Positions 55,663-63,957 of a stretch of DNA of 64,000 nt are shown piece after piece (position 1 is the stretch's first letter; every line of letters starts with the position of its first letter). The DNA is from Bradyrhizobium lablabi. Its GTDB lineage: Bacteria; Pseudomonadota; Alphaproteobacteria; Rhizobiales; Xanthobacteraceae. The notes below the pieces were generated by a model. The model was not told where the DNA came from, did no database searches, and saw only the letters and a list, made by a program, of their open reading frames with translations. The stretch covers positions 28,327-92,326 of the forward strand of contig NZ_JAFCLN010000025.1 of assembly GCF_018129385.1 (NCBI RefSeq). Direction: 5' to 3'. The translations under genes and the position numbers were made by a program.

Positions 55663-56463
55663 ATGACCGAGAGCAAGAGATTTACTGCGGCCACCTTTCT
55701 GACTTTGGCTTTTCTCGCAAGTATTGGCTCCAACGCCCACGCCGCCACCTGCGGCAGCTCCGCCGGCGGCTATGAGGCCTGGAAGCAGCAATTCGCCGGC
55801 GAAGCCCGTGCCAAAGGCATCGGCGCCAATACCATCCAGGCGTTGATGGCGACCAACTACGCGCAGGCGACCATCAACGCCGATCGCGGCCAGCGCAGTT
55901 TTTCTCTCTCGCTCGAAGCGTTCCTGGCCAAGCGCGGCGCCAACGCGATCGTCTCCAAGGGACGCCAGTTGCGGCGCTCGCAAGCCGCGCTGTTCTCGTC
56001 GATCGAGCAGCGCTACGGCGTGCCGCCGGGGCCGCTGCTGGCGATCTGGGGCATGGAGACCGGGTTCGGCAGCCAGCGCGGCAACCAGAACATGCTCGCC
56101 TCGATCGCCACGCTCGCCTATGACTGCCGCCGCTCGGCCTATTTCACCGAGCACCTTTACGCCGCGCTGCAATTGATCGATCGCGGCGCGCTGTCGCCGT
56201 CGCAGCGCGGCTCGATGCACGGCGAAGTCGGTCAGACCCAGTTCATGCCGAAGGCGATTCTGGCTTATGGCACCGGCAATCTCGAGAACGCCGCCAACGC
56301 GCTTTCGTCCACTGCCAACTTCCTGCGCGCCCATGGCTGGAAAGCCGGCGCCGGCTATCAGCCGGGCGAGCCGAATTTCGCCGCCATCCAGGCCTGGAAC
56401 GCCGCCGGCGTCTATCAAAAAGCCATCGCCCTGATGGGCCGCCAGATCGACGGCGGGGAGTAG
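55663..56463 (+). CDS. MltB-type lytic murein transglycosylase (copy 1)
   Basis: A 266-residue exported enzyme that cleaves peptidoglycan with formation of anhydro-muropeptides. A signal peptide (cut near AHA, about residue 27) is followed by an SLT_2 domain with the catalytic Glu132 in IWGMETGFGS and the conserved GEVGQTQFMP. ATG at 55663 follows AGGGA. It has no peptidoglycan-binding extension. A paralogue with the same layout lies about 300 bases downstream, beyond two repeat elements. Confidence 0.9.
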   Translation: MTESKRFTAATFLTLAFLASIGSNAHAATCGSSAGGYEAWKQQFAGEARAKGIGANTIQALMATNYAQATINADRGQRSFSLSLEAFLAKRGANAIVSKGRQLRRSQAALFSSIEQRYGVPPGPLLAIWGMETGFGSQRGNQNMLASIATLAYDCRRSAYFTEHLYAALQLIDRGALSPSQRGSMHGEVGQTQFMPKAILAYGTGNLENAANALSSTANFLRAHGWKAGAGYQPGEPNFAAIQAWNAAGVYQKAIALMGRQIDGGE

Positions 56464-56480
56464 GCACCGCACCAACCGTT

Positions 56481-56601
56481 TGTCGTCCCTGCGAACGCAG
56501 GGACCCATAACCACCGGCGGTATTTGTTGAGTCAAAGCCGTCTACCATCCTGCCTTACAGATCCGCCGCAGCGTATGGGTCCTGCGTTCGCAGGGACGAC
56601 G
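56481..56601. repeat. Dispersed palindromic repeat, family B
   Basis: Second copy of the element at 37741, with CGTCCCTGCGAACGCAGGGA at the left and CGTTCGCAGGGACGACG at the right. It lies directly upstream of a family A copy, between the two transglycosylase genes. Confidence 0.85.
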
Positions 56602-56629
56602 ATGAGGAGAGACCACCGACCTCTCCACC

Positions 56630-56717
56630 GTCATTGCGAGGAGCGCAGCGACGCGGCAATCCATCTTCCCCCGTGCGGCGATATGGATTGCTTCGTCGCT
56701 TTGCTCCTCGCAATGAC
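56630..56717. repeat. Dispersed palindromic repeat, family A (short copy)
   Basis: Third copy, shorter than the other two: GTCATTGCGAGGAGCGCAGC at the left and GCTCCTCGCAATGAC at the right, with GCAATCCAT / ATGGATTGC in the middle. It ends 40 bases upstream of the second transglycosylase gene. Confidence 0.85.
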
Positions 56718-56756
56718 GCATGGCATGATCCCGACCAGCCTCATTCAGGGATTCGC

Positions 56757-57557
56757 ATGCGCAAATTTTCATTCGCCATTTTCCTCATCCTCTTCATCAC
56801 TGCCACCCCCGCACTTGCCGCCCGCTGCGGCGGCGACTTCAACGCCTTCGTGCAGGGCATGGCGGCGGAAGCGCAGGCCGCCGGCGTTTCGCAAGCCGTG
56901 ATCAGCCAGGCCTTTGCCGGCATCACCCAGGATCCCGCGGTGCTCGCCTTCGACCGCCGCCAGCGCGGCACCTTTCGCAAAACCTTCGAGCAATATGTCG
57001 CCACCCGCGTCGGCCCCGGCCGCATCAATATGGGCCGGCAGATGCTCAAGCGTCACGGCTCGCTGCTGTCTCGCATCGAGCAGAAGTTTGGCGTACCCGC
57101 CGAGATCATCGTGGCGATCTGGGGGCTCGAATCCGACTTCGGCAAGGGCGACGTCGGCAAGATGCCGGTGGTCCGCACCTTGATGACGCTGGCGCATGAT
57201 TGCCGCCGCACCGAGCTGTTCCAGGGCGAACTGCTGGCGGCGCTGAAGATCGTGCAGCGCGGCGATCTGCCCCTGAGCGACCTGGTCGGCGCCTTTGCCG
57301 GCGAAATCGGCCAGACGCAATTCTTGCCGTCGTCCTACATCAAGTACGGCGTCGATTTCGACGGCAACGGCCACGTCGATCTGCGCCACTCCGTCCCAGA
57401 CGTGCTCGCCTCCACCGCGAACCTCCTGCACGTCGCCGGCTTCAAGATGGGCGCGCCCTACGAGGAGGGCACCCCGAATTTCGAAGCCATGCGCGAGTGG
57501 AACAGGGCTACGGTGTATCGCAAGACCATCGGCTATTTCGCCGATCAGTTGCGCTAA
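56757..57557 (+). CDS. MltB-type lytic murein transglycosylase (copy 2)
   Basis: A 266-residue exported enzyme. A signal peptide (cut near ALA, about residue 21) is followed by the SLT_2 domain with catalytic Glu125 (IWGLESDFGK) and the conserved GEIGQTQFLPSSY. It shares the domain plan and the DCRR motif with copy 1, with moderate identity only, so the duplication is old. The ATG has an AGGGA ribosome site. A metal-binding-like loop DFDGNGHVDL lies near residue 200. Confidence 0.9.
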   Translation: MRKFSFAIFLILFITATPALAARCGGDFNAFVQGMAAEAQAAGVSQAVISQAFAGITQDPAVLAFDRRQRGTFRKTFEQYVATRVGPGRINMGRQMLKRHGSLLSRIEQKFGVPAEIIVAIWGLESDFGKGDVGKMPVVRTLMTLAHDCRRTELFQGELLAALKIVQRGDLPLSDLVGAFAGEIGQTQFLPSSYIKYGVDFDGNGHVDLRHSVPDVLASTANLLHVAGFKMGAPYEEGTPNFEAMREWNRATVYRKTIGYFADQLR

Positions 57558-57560
57558 TCT

Positions 57561-57707
57561 CTTCCCTTCTCCCCTTGTGGGAGAAGGTGGCGCGAAGCGC
57601 CGGATGAGGGGTTGCCGGCCACGCGCACTGCCGTCGCGGAGAGAACCCCTCACCCGTCCGCGATGCTAGCGCATCGCGTCCACCCTCTCCCACAAGGGGA
57701 GAGGGAA
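57561..57707. repeat. Dispersed palindromic repeat, family C
   Basis: Second copy of the element at 39280, with inverse ends CTCCCCTTGTGGGAGAAGG and CCCTCTCCCACAAGGGGAG and inner GGATGAGGGGTT / AACCCCTCA. It fills the convergent gap between the transglycosylase and SDR genes. Confidence 0.85.
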
Positions 57708-57710
57708 GAC

Positions 57711-58550
57711 TCACTTCCCCGCATTCGCCATCTTCTCGATCCGCCGCTGCAGCACCGCCCAGTACGTCGCCGGCCGGAACCGTTGCAGCAGGTCCATGAA
57801 CCGCGCATCGCCGCCGATCAAAATCCGCGGCTGGTTCTTCTCGATCCCCAAAATGATCCGCTGCGCCGCGGCCGCCGGCGTCGTCTTCGCCATTGCATCG
57901 AAGCGTTCGATCGATTGCGCGCGCCGCGCGTTGTCGGCAATGCCTGCGCCGGTGCGGGAATTGCGCACGATGTTGGTGAGAACCCCGCCGGGATGCACCA
58001 CCGACAGCCGCACAGAACTGTTCGCGATCGCCAGTTCATGCCGCAGGCTTTCCGAAAAGCCCCGCACTGCAAACTTCGCCGCGCAATAGGCGGTCTGGCC
58101 GGGCGGGGCGACAATCCCGAAGATCGAGGAGAGGTTGACGATATGCGCGGCCGGCCGTCCCGACAGATGCGGCAGGAAGGCGCGCGTCGCATGCACCACG
58201 CCCCAGAAATTGATGTTGATCAGCCATTCCATCTGCGCCTGCTCGATTTCGTTGAACTGGCCGAGCAGGGCGACGCCGGCATTGTTGATGAGGATGTTGA
58301 GCGCGGGATGCGCGGATGTCGCCGCAGCCGCAAATTCCGCGATCTGGTGCGGTTCGCCGACGTCGACCCGGTGCACGCTGACCTTGCGCGGGCCCTTGCC
58401 GATCTCGGCGGCCACCGCCTGAAGGCCCGCCTCGTCGCGGTCGGCCAGCGCCAGATCGCAGCCGCGCGCGGCAAGCTCGAGCGCCAGCGCCCGGCCGATA
58501 CCGCTGGCCGCGCCCGTCACGGCGGCCGCGCTCCCGGAAATTGCGGTCAT
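57711..58550 (-). CDS. Short-chain dehydrogenase/reductase (SDR)
   Basis: A 279-residue NAD(P)-dependent oxidoreductase with the Rossmann motif TGAASGIG (residues 12-19), the NNAG motif near residue 90 and the active-site Tyr and Lys in the motif YCAAK, with the Ser in NLSSIFG. A C-terminal extension of about 30 residues follows the classical core. The substrate is unknown. It converges on the transglycosylase gene and faces the response-regulator gene. Confidence 0.9.
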   Translation of the reverse strand: MTAISGSAAAVTGAASGIGRALALELAARGCDLALADRDEAGLQAVAAEIGKGPRKVSVHRVDVGEPHQIAEFAAAATSAHPALNILINNAGVALLGQFNEIEQAQMEWLININFWGVVHATRAFLPHLSGRPAAHIVNLSSIFGIVAPPGQTAYCAAKFAVRGFSESLRHELAIANSSVRLSVVHPGGVLTNIVRNSRTGAGIADNARRAQSIERFDAMAKTTPAAAAQRIILGIEKNQPRILIGGDARFMDLLQRFRPATYWAVLQRRIEKMANAGK

Positions 58551-58672
58551 CCCATGCTCCCTTGCGATGGTCCGGTCACCGGCCGGTTCCCCACTTTTCT
58601 GTAATTGGAACCGAACAATCCAGCAAATCGCGTTTTAACCTGCATTACTTTTTTCAGAACGGGAGGCAGCGC

Positions 58673-59080
58673 ATGGGACAGTCCAGATCATTCCGCGCGA
58701 CCGCATTGATCGTGGAGGACGATCCGATGCAGCGGGAGATGATTTGTCTGTTGCTGGAAGAAAGCGATTTCAACGTCATCGAGTGCGAGAGCGCCGAAGC
58801 TGCCGAGGCCGTGCTGGAGCAGCATCCCGAAAACCTCGTGCTGATGATGACCGACGTGCAATTGGCCGGCAACATGAATGGCGCCGAGCTCGCCCATGTC
58901 GCCAAGAAATACAATCCGGAGCTTGACGTGATCGTCACCTCGGGAAACCCGCTGCGGCACGCTTTGCCCGAGGGCGCGCAATTCTGGAAAAAGCCCTGGG
59001 CGCCGCTGGACGTGATCCGCGAGGCGGAGAAGATGATGCTGCAACTTCACGCCGGCGAAAGACGTGAACGCCGGCATTGA
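58673..59080 (+). CDS. Single-domain response regulator (receiver)
   Basis: A 135-residue CheY-like receiver with no output domain. The acidic pair is at Glu15-Asp16-Asp17 (IVEDDP), the phosphorylation site is Asp61 (MMTDVQL), the conserved Ser/Thr is at TSGN (residues 89-92) and Lys107 in FWKKPW. The ATG at 58673 follows GGGAGG. It could relay a signal to a partner kinase or protein not in this window, since no histidine kinase is nearby. Confidence 0.9.
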   Translation: MGQSRSFRATALIVEDDPMQREMICLLLEESDFNVIECESAEAAEAVLEQHPENLVLMMTDVQLAGNMNGAELAHVAKKYNPELDVIVTSGNPLRHALPEGAQFWKKPWAPLDVIREAEKMMLQLHAGERRERRH

Positions 59081-59125
59081 CGGGGGCCGCTTCCGCGGGC
59101 CGCGCGGTCGTGATATGGGCACGGC

Positions 59126-59764
59126 ATGACGTTGTCGTTCCTTCTGACCTCGCTGATCGTGGTCGCCTCGCCCGGCACCGGCGTGCTCTACACGCTGGCG
59201 GTCGCGCTCGCGCAGGGCTCGCGCGCCAGCGTCGCGGCGGCCTTTGCCTGCACGCTCGGGATCATCCCGCAGATGCTGGGTGCCATGCTCGGCCTTGCCG
59301 CCGTGCTGCACACCAGCGCGCTGGCTTTTGCGGCCCTGAAATGGTGCGGCGTGGTCTATCTGCTCTACATGGCCTGGCAGGCGCTGCGCGAGACCGGCGC
59401 GCTGGCGATCGAGGCGCCGAACGGGCAGGGACCGACCAAAAGACCGGCGAAGGCACGCTCCACCCGACGGGTGATCGTCACCGGCATCCTGATCAACGTC
59501 CTCAATCCAAAGCTCTCGATCTTCTTCCTCGCCTTCCTGCCGCAATTCATCGCCGCCGACGAGCCGCACCCGCTGGCGCGGATGCTGGAGCTGAGCGTCG
59601 TCTTCATGCTGATGACCTTTGCGGTGTTCGCGGTCTACGGCGTGTTCGCAGCGTCCGTGCGCGACCGCGTCATCAGCCGGCCGAAAGTTCTGGCCTGGCT
59701 CCGCCGCAGTTTTGCCGCGGGTTTTGCCGCCCTCGGCGTGCGTCTCGCGCTGTCGGAGCGATGA
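59126..59764 (+). CDS. LysE/RhtB-family exporter (second copy)
   Basis: A 212-residue membrane protein with about six helices and the family motifs VVASPGTGVLYTLAVALAQG near the N-terminus and LINVLNPKLSIFFLAFLPQF in the second half. It exports an amino acid or derivative by family; the related gene at 39484 is a distant paralogue. It lies 45 bases after the receiver gene on the same strand. Confidence 0.88.
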   Translation: MTLSFLLTSLIVVASPGTGVLYTLAVALAQGSRASVAAAFACTLGIIPQMLGAMLGLAAVLHTSALAFAALKWCGVVYLLYMAWQALRETGALAIEAPNGQGPTKRPAKARSTRRVIVTGILINVLNPKLSIFFLAFLPQFIAADEPHPLARMLELSVVFMLMTFAVFAVYGVFAASVRDRVISRPKVLAWLRRSFAAGFAALGVRLALSER

Positions 59765-60028
59765 TCGCGGTCATCGCGCGCGCACTCGATTCCTCACCTC
59801 GATCGCGTGCGCAAAAGTCGAGAGAGCGGACGCTGTGGACGAAAATTTCAAAAAATGGGTCTCAAAACACATAACATCTGTGGATAACGCCATGACACCG
59901 GCGTGACAGCACGCGGCAGCAGCCTGCGAATCTGCTCGAAATGTCAGCGAGGATGTTGCGAGGTTGGCCCTCCGCCACAAGCATTCCTCGGAGTCGCGTT
60001 CAATCCATTAAACCCTTGAGAGGATACT

Positions 60029-60097
60029 ATGGCTAAGAAAGCGAAGAAGGCCAAGAAGGCGAAGAAGGCGAAAAAGGCGAAGAAGGCCAAGAAGTGA
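60029..60097 (+). CDS. 22-residue M(AKK)7 microprotein
   Basis: The ATG at 60029 is preceded by GAGAGGA at ideal spacing. The product is a methionine followed by exactly seven Ala-Lys-Lys triplets, encoded with mixed synonyms (GCT, GCG, GCC; AAG, AAA), which suggests selection on the protein rather than a simple DNA repeat. A hairpin and a terminator follow within 100 bases, so the gene looks like a separate short transcription unit. Such a highly basic peptide would bind nucleic acids or acidic surfaces; it recalls the Lys/Ala-rich tails of histone H1-like proteins. Confidence 0.65.
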   Translation: MAKKAKKAKKAKKAKKAKKAKK

Positions 60098-60102
60098 TCC
60101 AA

Positions 60103-60139
60103 GCCCGGGTGGAGCGCGCCACGCGCGCTCTGCCCGGGC
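60103..60139 (+). other. GC-rich hairpin after the M(AKK)7 gene
   Basis: GCCCGGG-t-gGAGCGCG-ccacg-CGCGCTC-t-GCCCGGGC forms a stem of about 14 base pairs with one or two mismatches. There is no T-run directly after it, so it may stabilise the 3' end of the short mRNA rather than terminate transcription. Confidence 0.6.
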
Positions 60140-60168
60140 ACCCGGTTCAGGGGTTGGGTGCAAAAGAC

Positions 60169-60191
60169 GGCGGGCTGCGGCCCGCCTTTTT
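60169..60191 (+). terminator. Intrinsic terminator of the M(AKK)7 transcript
   Basis: A perfect seven-base-pair stem (GGCGGGC / GCCCGCC) with a four-base loop, followed by five T residues. The remaining 300 bases to the next gene hold a short hairpin (TGCGAGC-cgtca-GGCTCGCA) and no other feature. Confidence 0.85.
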
Positions 60192-60490
60192 GATTCCGGG
60201 ATGCGTGCGAGCCGTCAGGCTCGCAGCGATTGTCCCGACGACGCCCGCTCTCCGAGAGGGTTAACAACGCGCCAACGCGGCCGCACAAACCACGCCGCCG
60301 GCCGGGCCGGACCGCTCCCCCATTCATCAATTCAAAACCACGGCGCGCTTTAGACGGCCGCGGAAAGGACCCGTTAAGCGCCACCGCTGCAAGCTGCCCG
60401 TAAGACAGCGGGGATTGTCTGCGGACGGAAACGTCCGGGTGGGCGCAATTTATAACAGGGGAGACGGGGCCATTTCGTCCCGGGTTCGCG

Positions 60491-61720
60491 ATGCTGAGCG
60501 TTCCGACGCTGTGGACGGTATTCGTCATCAATTTCCTGGCGCTCGGCCTGATCTGGGCCTACGTCATGCGCTGTTATCCGTCCTTCGATGCCGCACGCTA
60601 CTGGACCGGCTCGGCGTCGGTCGCCGCGGTCGGCGCGACGCTGGCGATGCTGCGCGTGGTTTTCCCGGACTCACTCGTGCCGCTGCTGTTTGCCGGGACC
60701 GCGCTGGTGCTGGCGATCTGCCTCGCCGCGATGGGCATCCGCAAGTTCTATCGTCAGCCCATCTCGTGGCGCGGTACCCTCGTGCTCACAGGCACGACCT
60801 TCGCCGCGCTCTCCTTCTTCATCTTCGTCTACGACAGCGTAGCCGCGCGGATGACCATCTTCACGATCGCCCAGGCGCTGCCGATGGCGCTGAGCCTGAA
60901 ACTGTTGCTGTCGCCGCATGAGGGCCGGGTCAATCCGGGCGCGCGGCTGGCGGGGATCGTCATCATTCTCGTCCTGGCAATTTACACGGTCAGGCTGTTC
61001 GCCGCCGTGACCGGCGTCGGTGGCGGCATCTCCTATATGGAGTTCGGCCCGGTGCAGTCGGCCGTGATCCTCGTCCTCGTGTTCCTGTCGATGTCGCTCA
61101 ATTTCGGTTTCCTGCTGATGGCGATGGATCGCCTGCGCAACGAGGTCGCCGACCTCGCGCTGCTCGACGATCTCACCGGCGTCGGCAACCGCCGCCATCT
61201 GGTGCAGCGGCTGACCGAGGAATGCGCGCGCTCGGAACGCTCGGGCGAGCCGTTCGCGCTGCTGGTGATCGATCTCGATGGTTTCAAGGGCATCAACGAC
61301 ACCCATGGCCATGCCGCGGGCGATGCCTGCTTGCAGCATTTTACGCTGATGGCGCAGACCCGCCTTCGCCCCGGCGACATGCTGGCGCGCACCGGCGGCG
61401 ATGAATTCTGCATCGTGCTGCCGTCTTCCACCTTGCGCGAGGGCGCCATGATCGCCCGCCGCGTGCTGGAAGTTTGCCGCACTGACGCCGAGCAGTGCGC
61501 CGGCAAGGACATCCCGATCTCGGTCTCGATCGGCGTTGCGCAATGGACGCGCGAGATCGGCTTCTATCCCGACCGGCTGATCGCCGCGGCCGACCACGCG
61601 CTGTATGAAGCCAAGCGCGATGGCCGCAACCGCTTTGCCGCCTACGACCCGGCCCCGCCGCCGGCGCCCGTGCTGGCTGCGCCAAAAATGCCCGAACTGG
61701 ACCTGCGCAAGCGCGCGTAA
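60491..61720 (+). CDS. Membrane-bound diguanylate cyclase (GGDEF)
   Basis: A 409-residue protein with seven or more hydrophobic helices in the first 210 residues and a C-terminal GGDEF domain. The active-site signature TGGDEF is intact and is preceded at the right distance by RPGD, a match to the RxxD inhibitory site, so it should make cyclic di-GMP under product inhibition. The tail is Pro/Ala rich. The membrane domain does not carry MHYT motifs. The ATG at 60491 lacks a strong ribosome site. Confidence 0.92.
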   Translation: MLSVPTLWTVFVINFLALGLIWAYVMRCYPSFDAARYWTGSASVAAVGATLAMLRVVFPDSLVPLLFAGTALVLAICLAAMGIRKFYRQPISWRGTLVLTGTTFAALSFFIFVYDSVAARMTIFTIAQALPMALSLKLLLSPHEGRVNPGARLAGIVIILVLAIYTVRLFAAVTGVGGGISYMEFGPVQSAVILVLVFLSMSLNFGFLLMAMDRLRNEVADLALLDDLTGVGNRRHLVQRLTEECARSERSGEPFALLVIDLDGFKGINDTHGHAAGDACLQHFTLMAQTRLRPGDMLARTGGDEFCIVLPSSTLREGAMIARRVLEVCRTDAEQCAGKDIPISVSIGVAQWTREIGFYPDRLIAAADHALYEAKRDGRNRFAAYDPAPPPAPVLAAPKMPELDLRKRA

Positions 61721-61756
61721 AGCGTGCTATCGAAACGCTTCATGGGGTCGTCGTTC

Positions 61757-62374
61757 ATGAAGCTTCGTCTGCTGGCAATCGCGCTTGTCGCCATCGCCGC
61801 TTCCGCCTCCGCACGAGCCTCCGACCTCGCGACCATCGCGCGCGCGTCGGGTACGCCCGACATTCCCGGCCTGAAAATGGTCTGGCTCGCCCCCTGGGGC
61901 GACCTCGCCAACGCGCATCCCTGGCGCAACATCATCGTGCACCAGACCGAAGGCCCCGCGGGCTCGGCGCGCGGCGGCGCATTGCTCCAGAACAAGAACC
62001 CGACCCGGCGCGGCGTGATGGTGTGGGTCGAGACCGACGGCACGGTCTACTGGGCGGTGGCGGAGAATCTGATCCCCACCCATGGCGATGGCGCCAACCG
62101 CAACGACAACAAATACATCGACAACAAGCCGACCTACCGCCAGGTGGTCGGCAACAATTCGGTCGGCGTGGAATTCGCCGGCAACTATCCCGACGTGACG
62201 CGCGGCCCGACCGAGGCGCAGATCGCGGCGTGGAAGATCCTCGTCAAGGTGCTGCGCGCCCGCTACGGCATCCCGCTCGAGCGCGTCTACGCGCACAACT
62301 GGATCGACTACAAGGACGCGCGCTATTGCGAAGGCTGCGCGCTGGCAACAATGGCGCGGGAGTGGGGAGAGTAG
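61757..62374 (+). CDS. Secreted N-acetylmuramoyl-L-alanine amidase (amidase_2 type)
   Basis: A 205-residue protein with a signal peptide (cut near ARA, about residue 22) and an amidase_2 (PGRP-like) domain. The zinc-ligand positions are suggested by the motifs NIIVHQTEG and RVYAHNWIDYK, with a Cys pair in RYCEGCA near the C-terminus. It would cut the bond between muramic acid and the stem peptide. ATG at 61757 gives the signal peptide; an ATG at 61742 is possible. A hypothetical gene starts 5 bases after its stop codon. Confidence 0.87.
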   Translation: MKLRLLAIALVAIAASASARASDLATIARASGTPDIPGLKMVWLAPWGDLANAHPWRNIIVHQTEGPAGSARGGALLQNKNPTRRGVMVWVETDGTVYWAVAENLIPTHGDGANRNDNKYIDNKPTYRQVVGNNSVGVEFAGNYPDVTRGPTEAQIAAWKILVKVLRARYGIPLERVYAHNWIDYKDARYCEGCALATMAREWGE

Positions 62375-62379
62375 GGATC

Positions 62380-62868
62380 ATGAGCGAACGGACGATGGCT
62401 GCGCCGCTGCCGCAGGCGCGCGGCATCAGGGCTTTCAGCGCCGTGCCGGCGTTGGCGCTGCTGCTCTGCGCATCGCTGCTGACGGCCCTGGAAGTGCCGA
62501 GCAAGCCGTTCCTCGACAAGAACAGCTTCTATCTCTCCTCCGCCGGCTTCCGCGTGCAGGTCGCCAATGACGAAGCAGGGCGGAAGGCGCTGCATGCGCT
62601 GCCGCCGCATCGTTTCGTCATTCATCGCACCGCTGGCGGCGTGCGCTATCTCTATGCCGAGCCGAATCACTGCGTCTGCATCTTCATCGGCACGCAGGAG
62701 GCGTATCTGAATTACCGCGATATCCTGGCGAAGCCGATCCAGCAGCCGGACGATGTCGCGCCGGACTACAAGACGCAGGCGAGCGCGCTGCTGTATGGCG
62801 ACCCCTATGACTGGGACAGCCTCAACCAGCCGACCAGCATCGCGGATTATTTGGCAACGTATTACTAG
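62380..62868 (+). CDS. Hypothetical membrane-anchored or secreted protein
   Basis: A 162-residue protein with a short polar N-terminus and a hydrophobic segment at residues 20-38 (AVPALALLLCASLLTALEV) that is either a signal anchor or a signal peptide. The rest is soluble, with a paired-Cys motif HCVCIFIG near residue 97 and a Tyr/Asp-rich tail (YDWDSLNQPTSIADYLATYY). ATG at 62380 follows a GTAGGGA ribosome site that overlaps the amidase stop. I do not recognise the family. The tight spacing suggests a joint role with the amidase. Confidence 0.75.
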   Translation: MSERTMAAPLPQARGIRAFSAVPALALLLCASLLTALEVPSKPFLDKNSFYLSSAGFRVQVANDEAGRKALHALPPHRFVIHRTAGGVRYLYAEPNHCVCIFIGTQEAYLNYRDILAKPIQQPDDVAPDYKTQASALLYGDPYDWDSLNQPTSIADYLATYY

Positions 62869-62886
62869 GCCACTGCTCTTTCCACA

Positions 62887-63009
62887 CGTCGTTCCTGCGA
62901 ACGCAGGGACCCATACCGCGTTGTGCTCTCGGTTGAAACGAGGTCGCCGACGCCATCGTAAACCAACATTCGCCACGGCGTATCGGTCCCTGCGTTCGCA
63001 GGAACGACA
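62887..63009. repeat. Dispersed palindromic repeat, family B
   Basis: Third copy, with CGTCGTTCCTGCGAACGCAG at the left and CGTTCGCAGGAACGACAG at the right and the internal ACCCATAC / GTATCGGTCCC pair. It lies between converging genes. Confidence 0.85.
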
Positions 63010-63040
63010 GGGGTGGGTGTAGCAGCAACCCTTCGTAAAA

Positions 63041-63069
63041 AACAAAAGGCCGGCGTTGCCGCCGGCTTT
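63041..63069 (-). terminator. Intrinsic terminator of the hypothetical gene at 63113
   Basis: On the minus strand, a perfect 7-base-pair stem (GCCGGCG / CGCCGGC) is followed by TTTTGTTTTTT. It lies about 45 bases downstream of the stop codon of the minus-strand gene. On the plus strand only three T residues follow. Confidence 0.75.
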
Positions 63070-63112
63070 CGTCATCCCGAATCCGCCGGGCTTTCACGCT
63101 CAGGGGAATGCC

Positions 63113-63505
63113 TCAGCGGAATGCCTTGGGCAGGTCGGCCGAAGGCTTGGTGACGATCTGGTGCGCGTCGCGCCAGATCACTTCGCGCTGGCGCGAGGTC
63201 GTAATCGTGCGCACCGGCAGGCCACCCTCCTCAAGCAGCCATGCGCAATAGCGCGCGCGGCTGACAGCCTCGCGGGCCTGAGGATCGAACCAGCAAATGC
63301 CCCAGATCGAATCGCGCCGCTTGAAGTGACGCGCGATGCGCCCGGGAATCGGCAAATGCTGTCCGAACCAGTCGAACTGGTCGTGGAGCTCCTGCCGAAT
63401 CCAGTCGGGGCAGTTGTTTCGCTGGACATACCAGGCCGCACGAAAGAAGCCGCTCTCCACGCGGCTGTGCGGGTGGATGAGCGGTGTAACGAACCGCAAA
63501 TACAT
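63113..63505 (-). CDS. Conserved-looking hypothetical protein, Trp/Arg-rich
   Basis: A 130-residue soluble protein that begins MYLRFVTPLIHPHSRVESG. It has five Trp and many Arg residues, and segments such as RYCAWLLEEGGLPVR and IWGICWFDP that look like a compact fold. No signal peptide or helix of membrane length is seen. I do not recognise the family. A clear terminator follows it. The start is at an ATG with little ribosome-site support. Confidence 0.65.
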   Translation of the reverse strand: MYLRFVTPLIHPHSRVESGFFRAAWYVQRNNCPDWIRQELHDQFDWFGQHLPIPGRIARHFKRRDSIWGICWFDPQAREAVSRARYCAWLLEEGGLPVRTITTSRQREVIWRDAHQIVTKPSADLPKAFR

Positions 63506-63656
63506 GACGACACGGCGCGACGCCGTGTTGCGTCACGCCCCTCGTAGCCGGATTTATTGAACGGAAGAACGGCCGCGACGCGGCGCGGCGTTCAGCTCAT
63601 TGACCGATTGCCGATCACCGATGGGTGGCGGCGGTCAGAACGTGTCGATCTCGATT

Positions 63657-63785
63657 TCATGCCGCCTCCCTGAAAAAAGCGTCGGACAAAAAGCGGCGCG
63701 ACAGCGCGCCGGGCCGCAGCACATACACCGGCGCGCGTTCGGCGACAAGCGCAATGATTTGGGAAATGATCGACGGGGGAAGCAT
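63657..63785 (-). CDS. Possible 42-residue small protein
   Basis: MLPPSIISQIIALVAERAPV begins a 42-residue frame with ordinary codon use; its TGA stop overlaps a further ATG in an ATGA arrangement, opening a 22-residue frame (MKSRSTRSDRRH...) with its own GGGAGG site. Neither has homology that I know, and the first lacks a ribosome site of its own because a family B repeat lies upstream. Low confidence. Confidence 0.3.
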   Translation of the reverse strand: MLPPSIISQIIALVAERAPVYVLRPGALSRRFLSDAFFREAA

Positions 63786-63829
63786 TGACCAAAAAAGTGC
63801 GCGCGGCCTCGAGCGCCGGCCCCTCCACA

Positions 63830-63957
63830 CGTCGTCCCGGCGAACGCCGGGACCCATACCGCGTTGTGCTCTCGGTTGAAAAAAGGTGGCTGACGCCAGC
63901 GCAAGGCAACATCCGCCGCGGCGTATGGGTCCCTGCGTTCGTGTTTGGTCCCTGCTG
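63830..63957. repeat. Dispersed palindromic repeat, family B (diverged right end)
   Basis: Fourth copy. The left end is CGTCGTCCCGGCGAACGCCG, where both arms changed together (compared with CCCTGCGAACGCAGGG in other copies), a compensatory change that keeps the hairpin. The right end reads CCTGCGTTCGTGTTTGGTCC and no longer pairs well. Confidence 0.75.
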
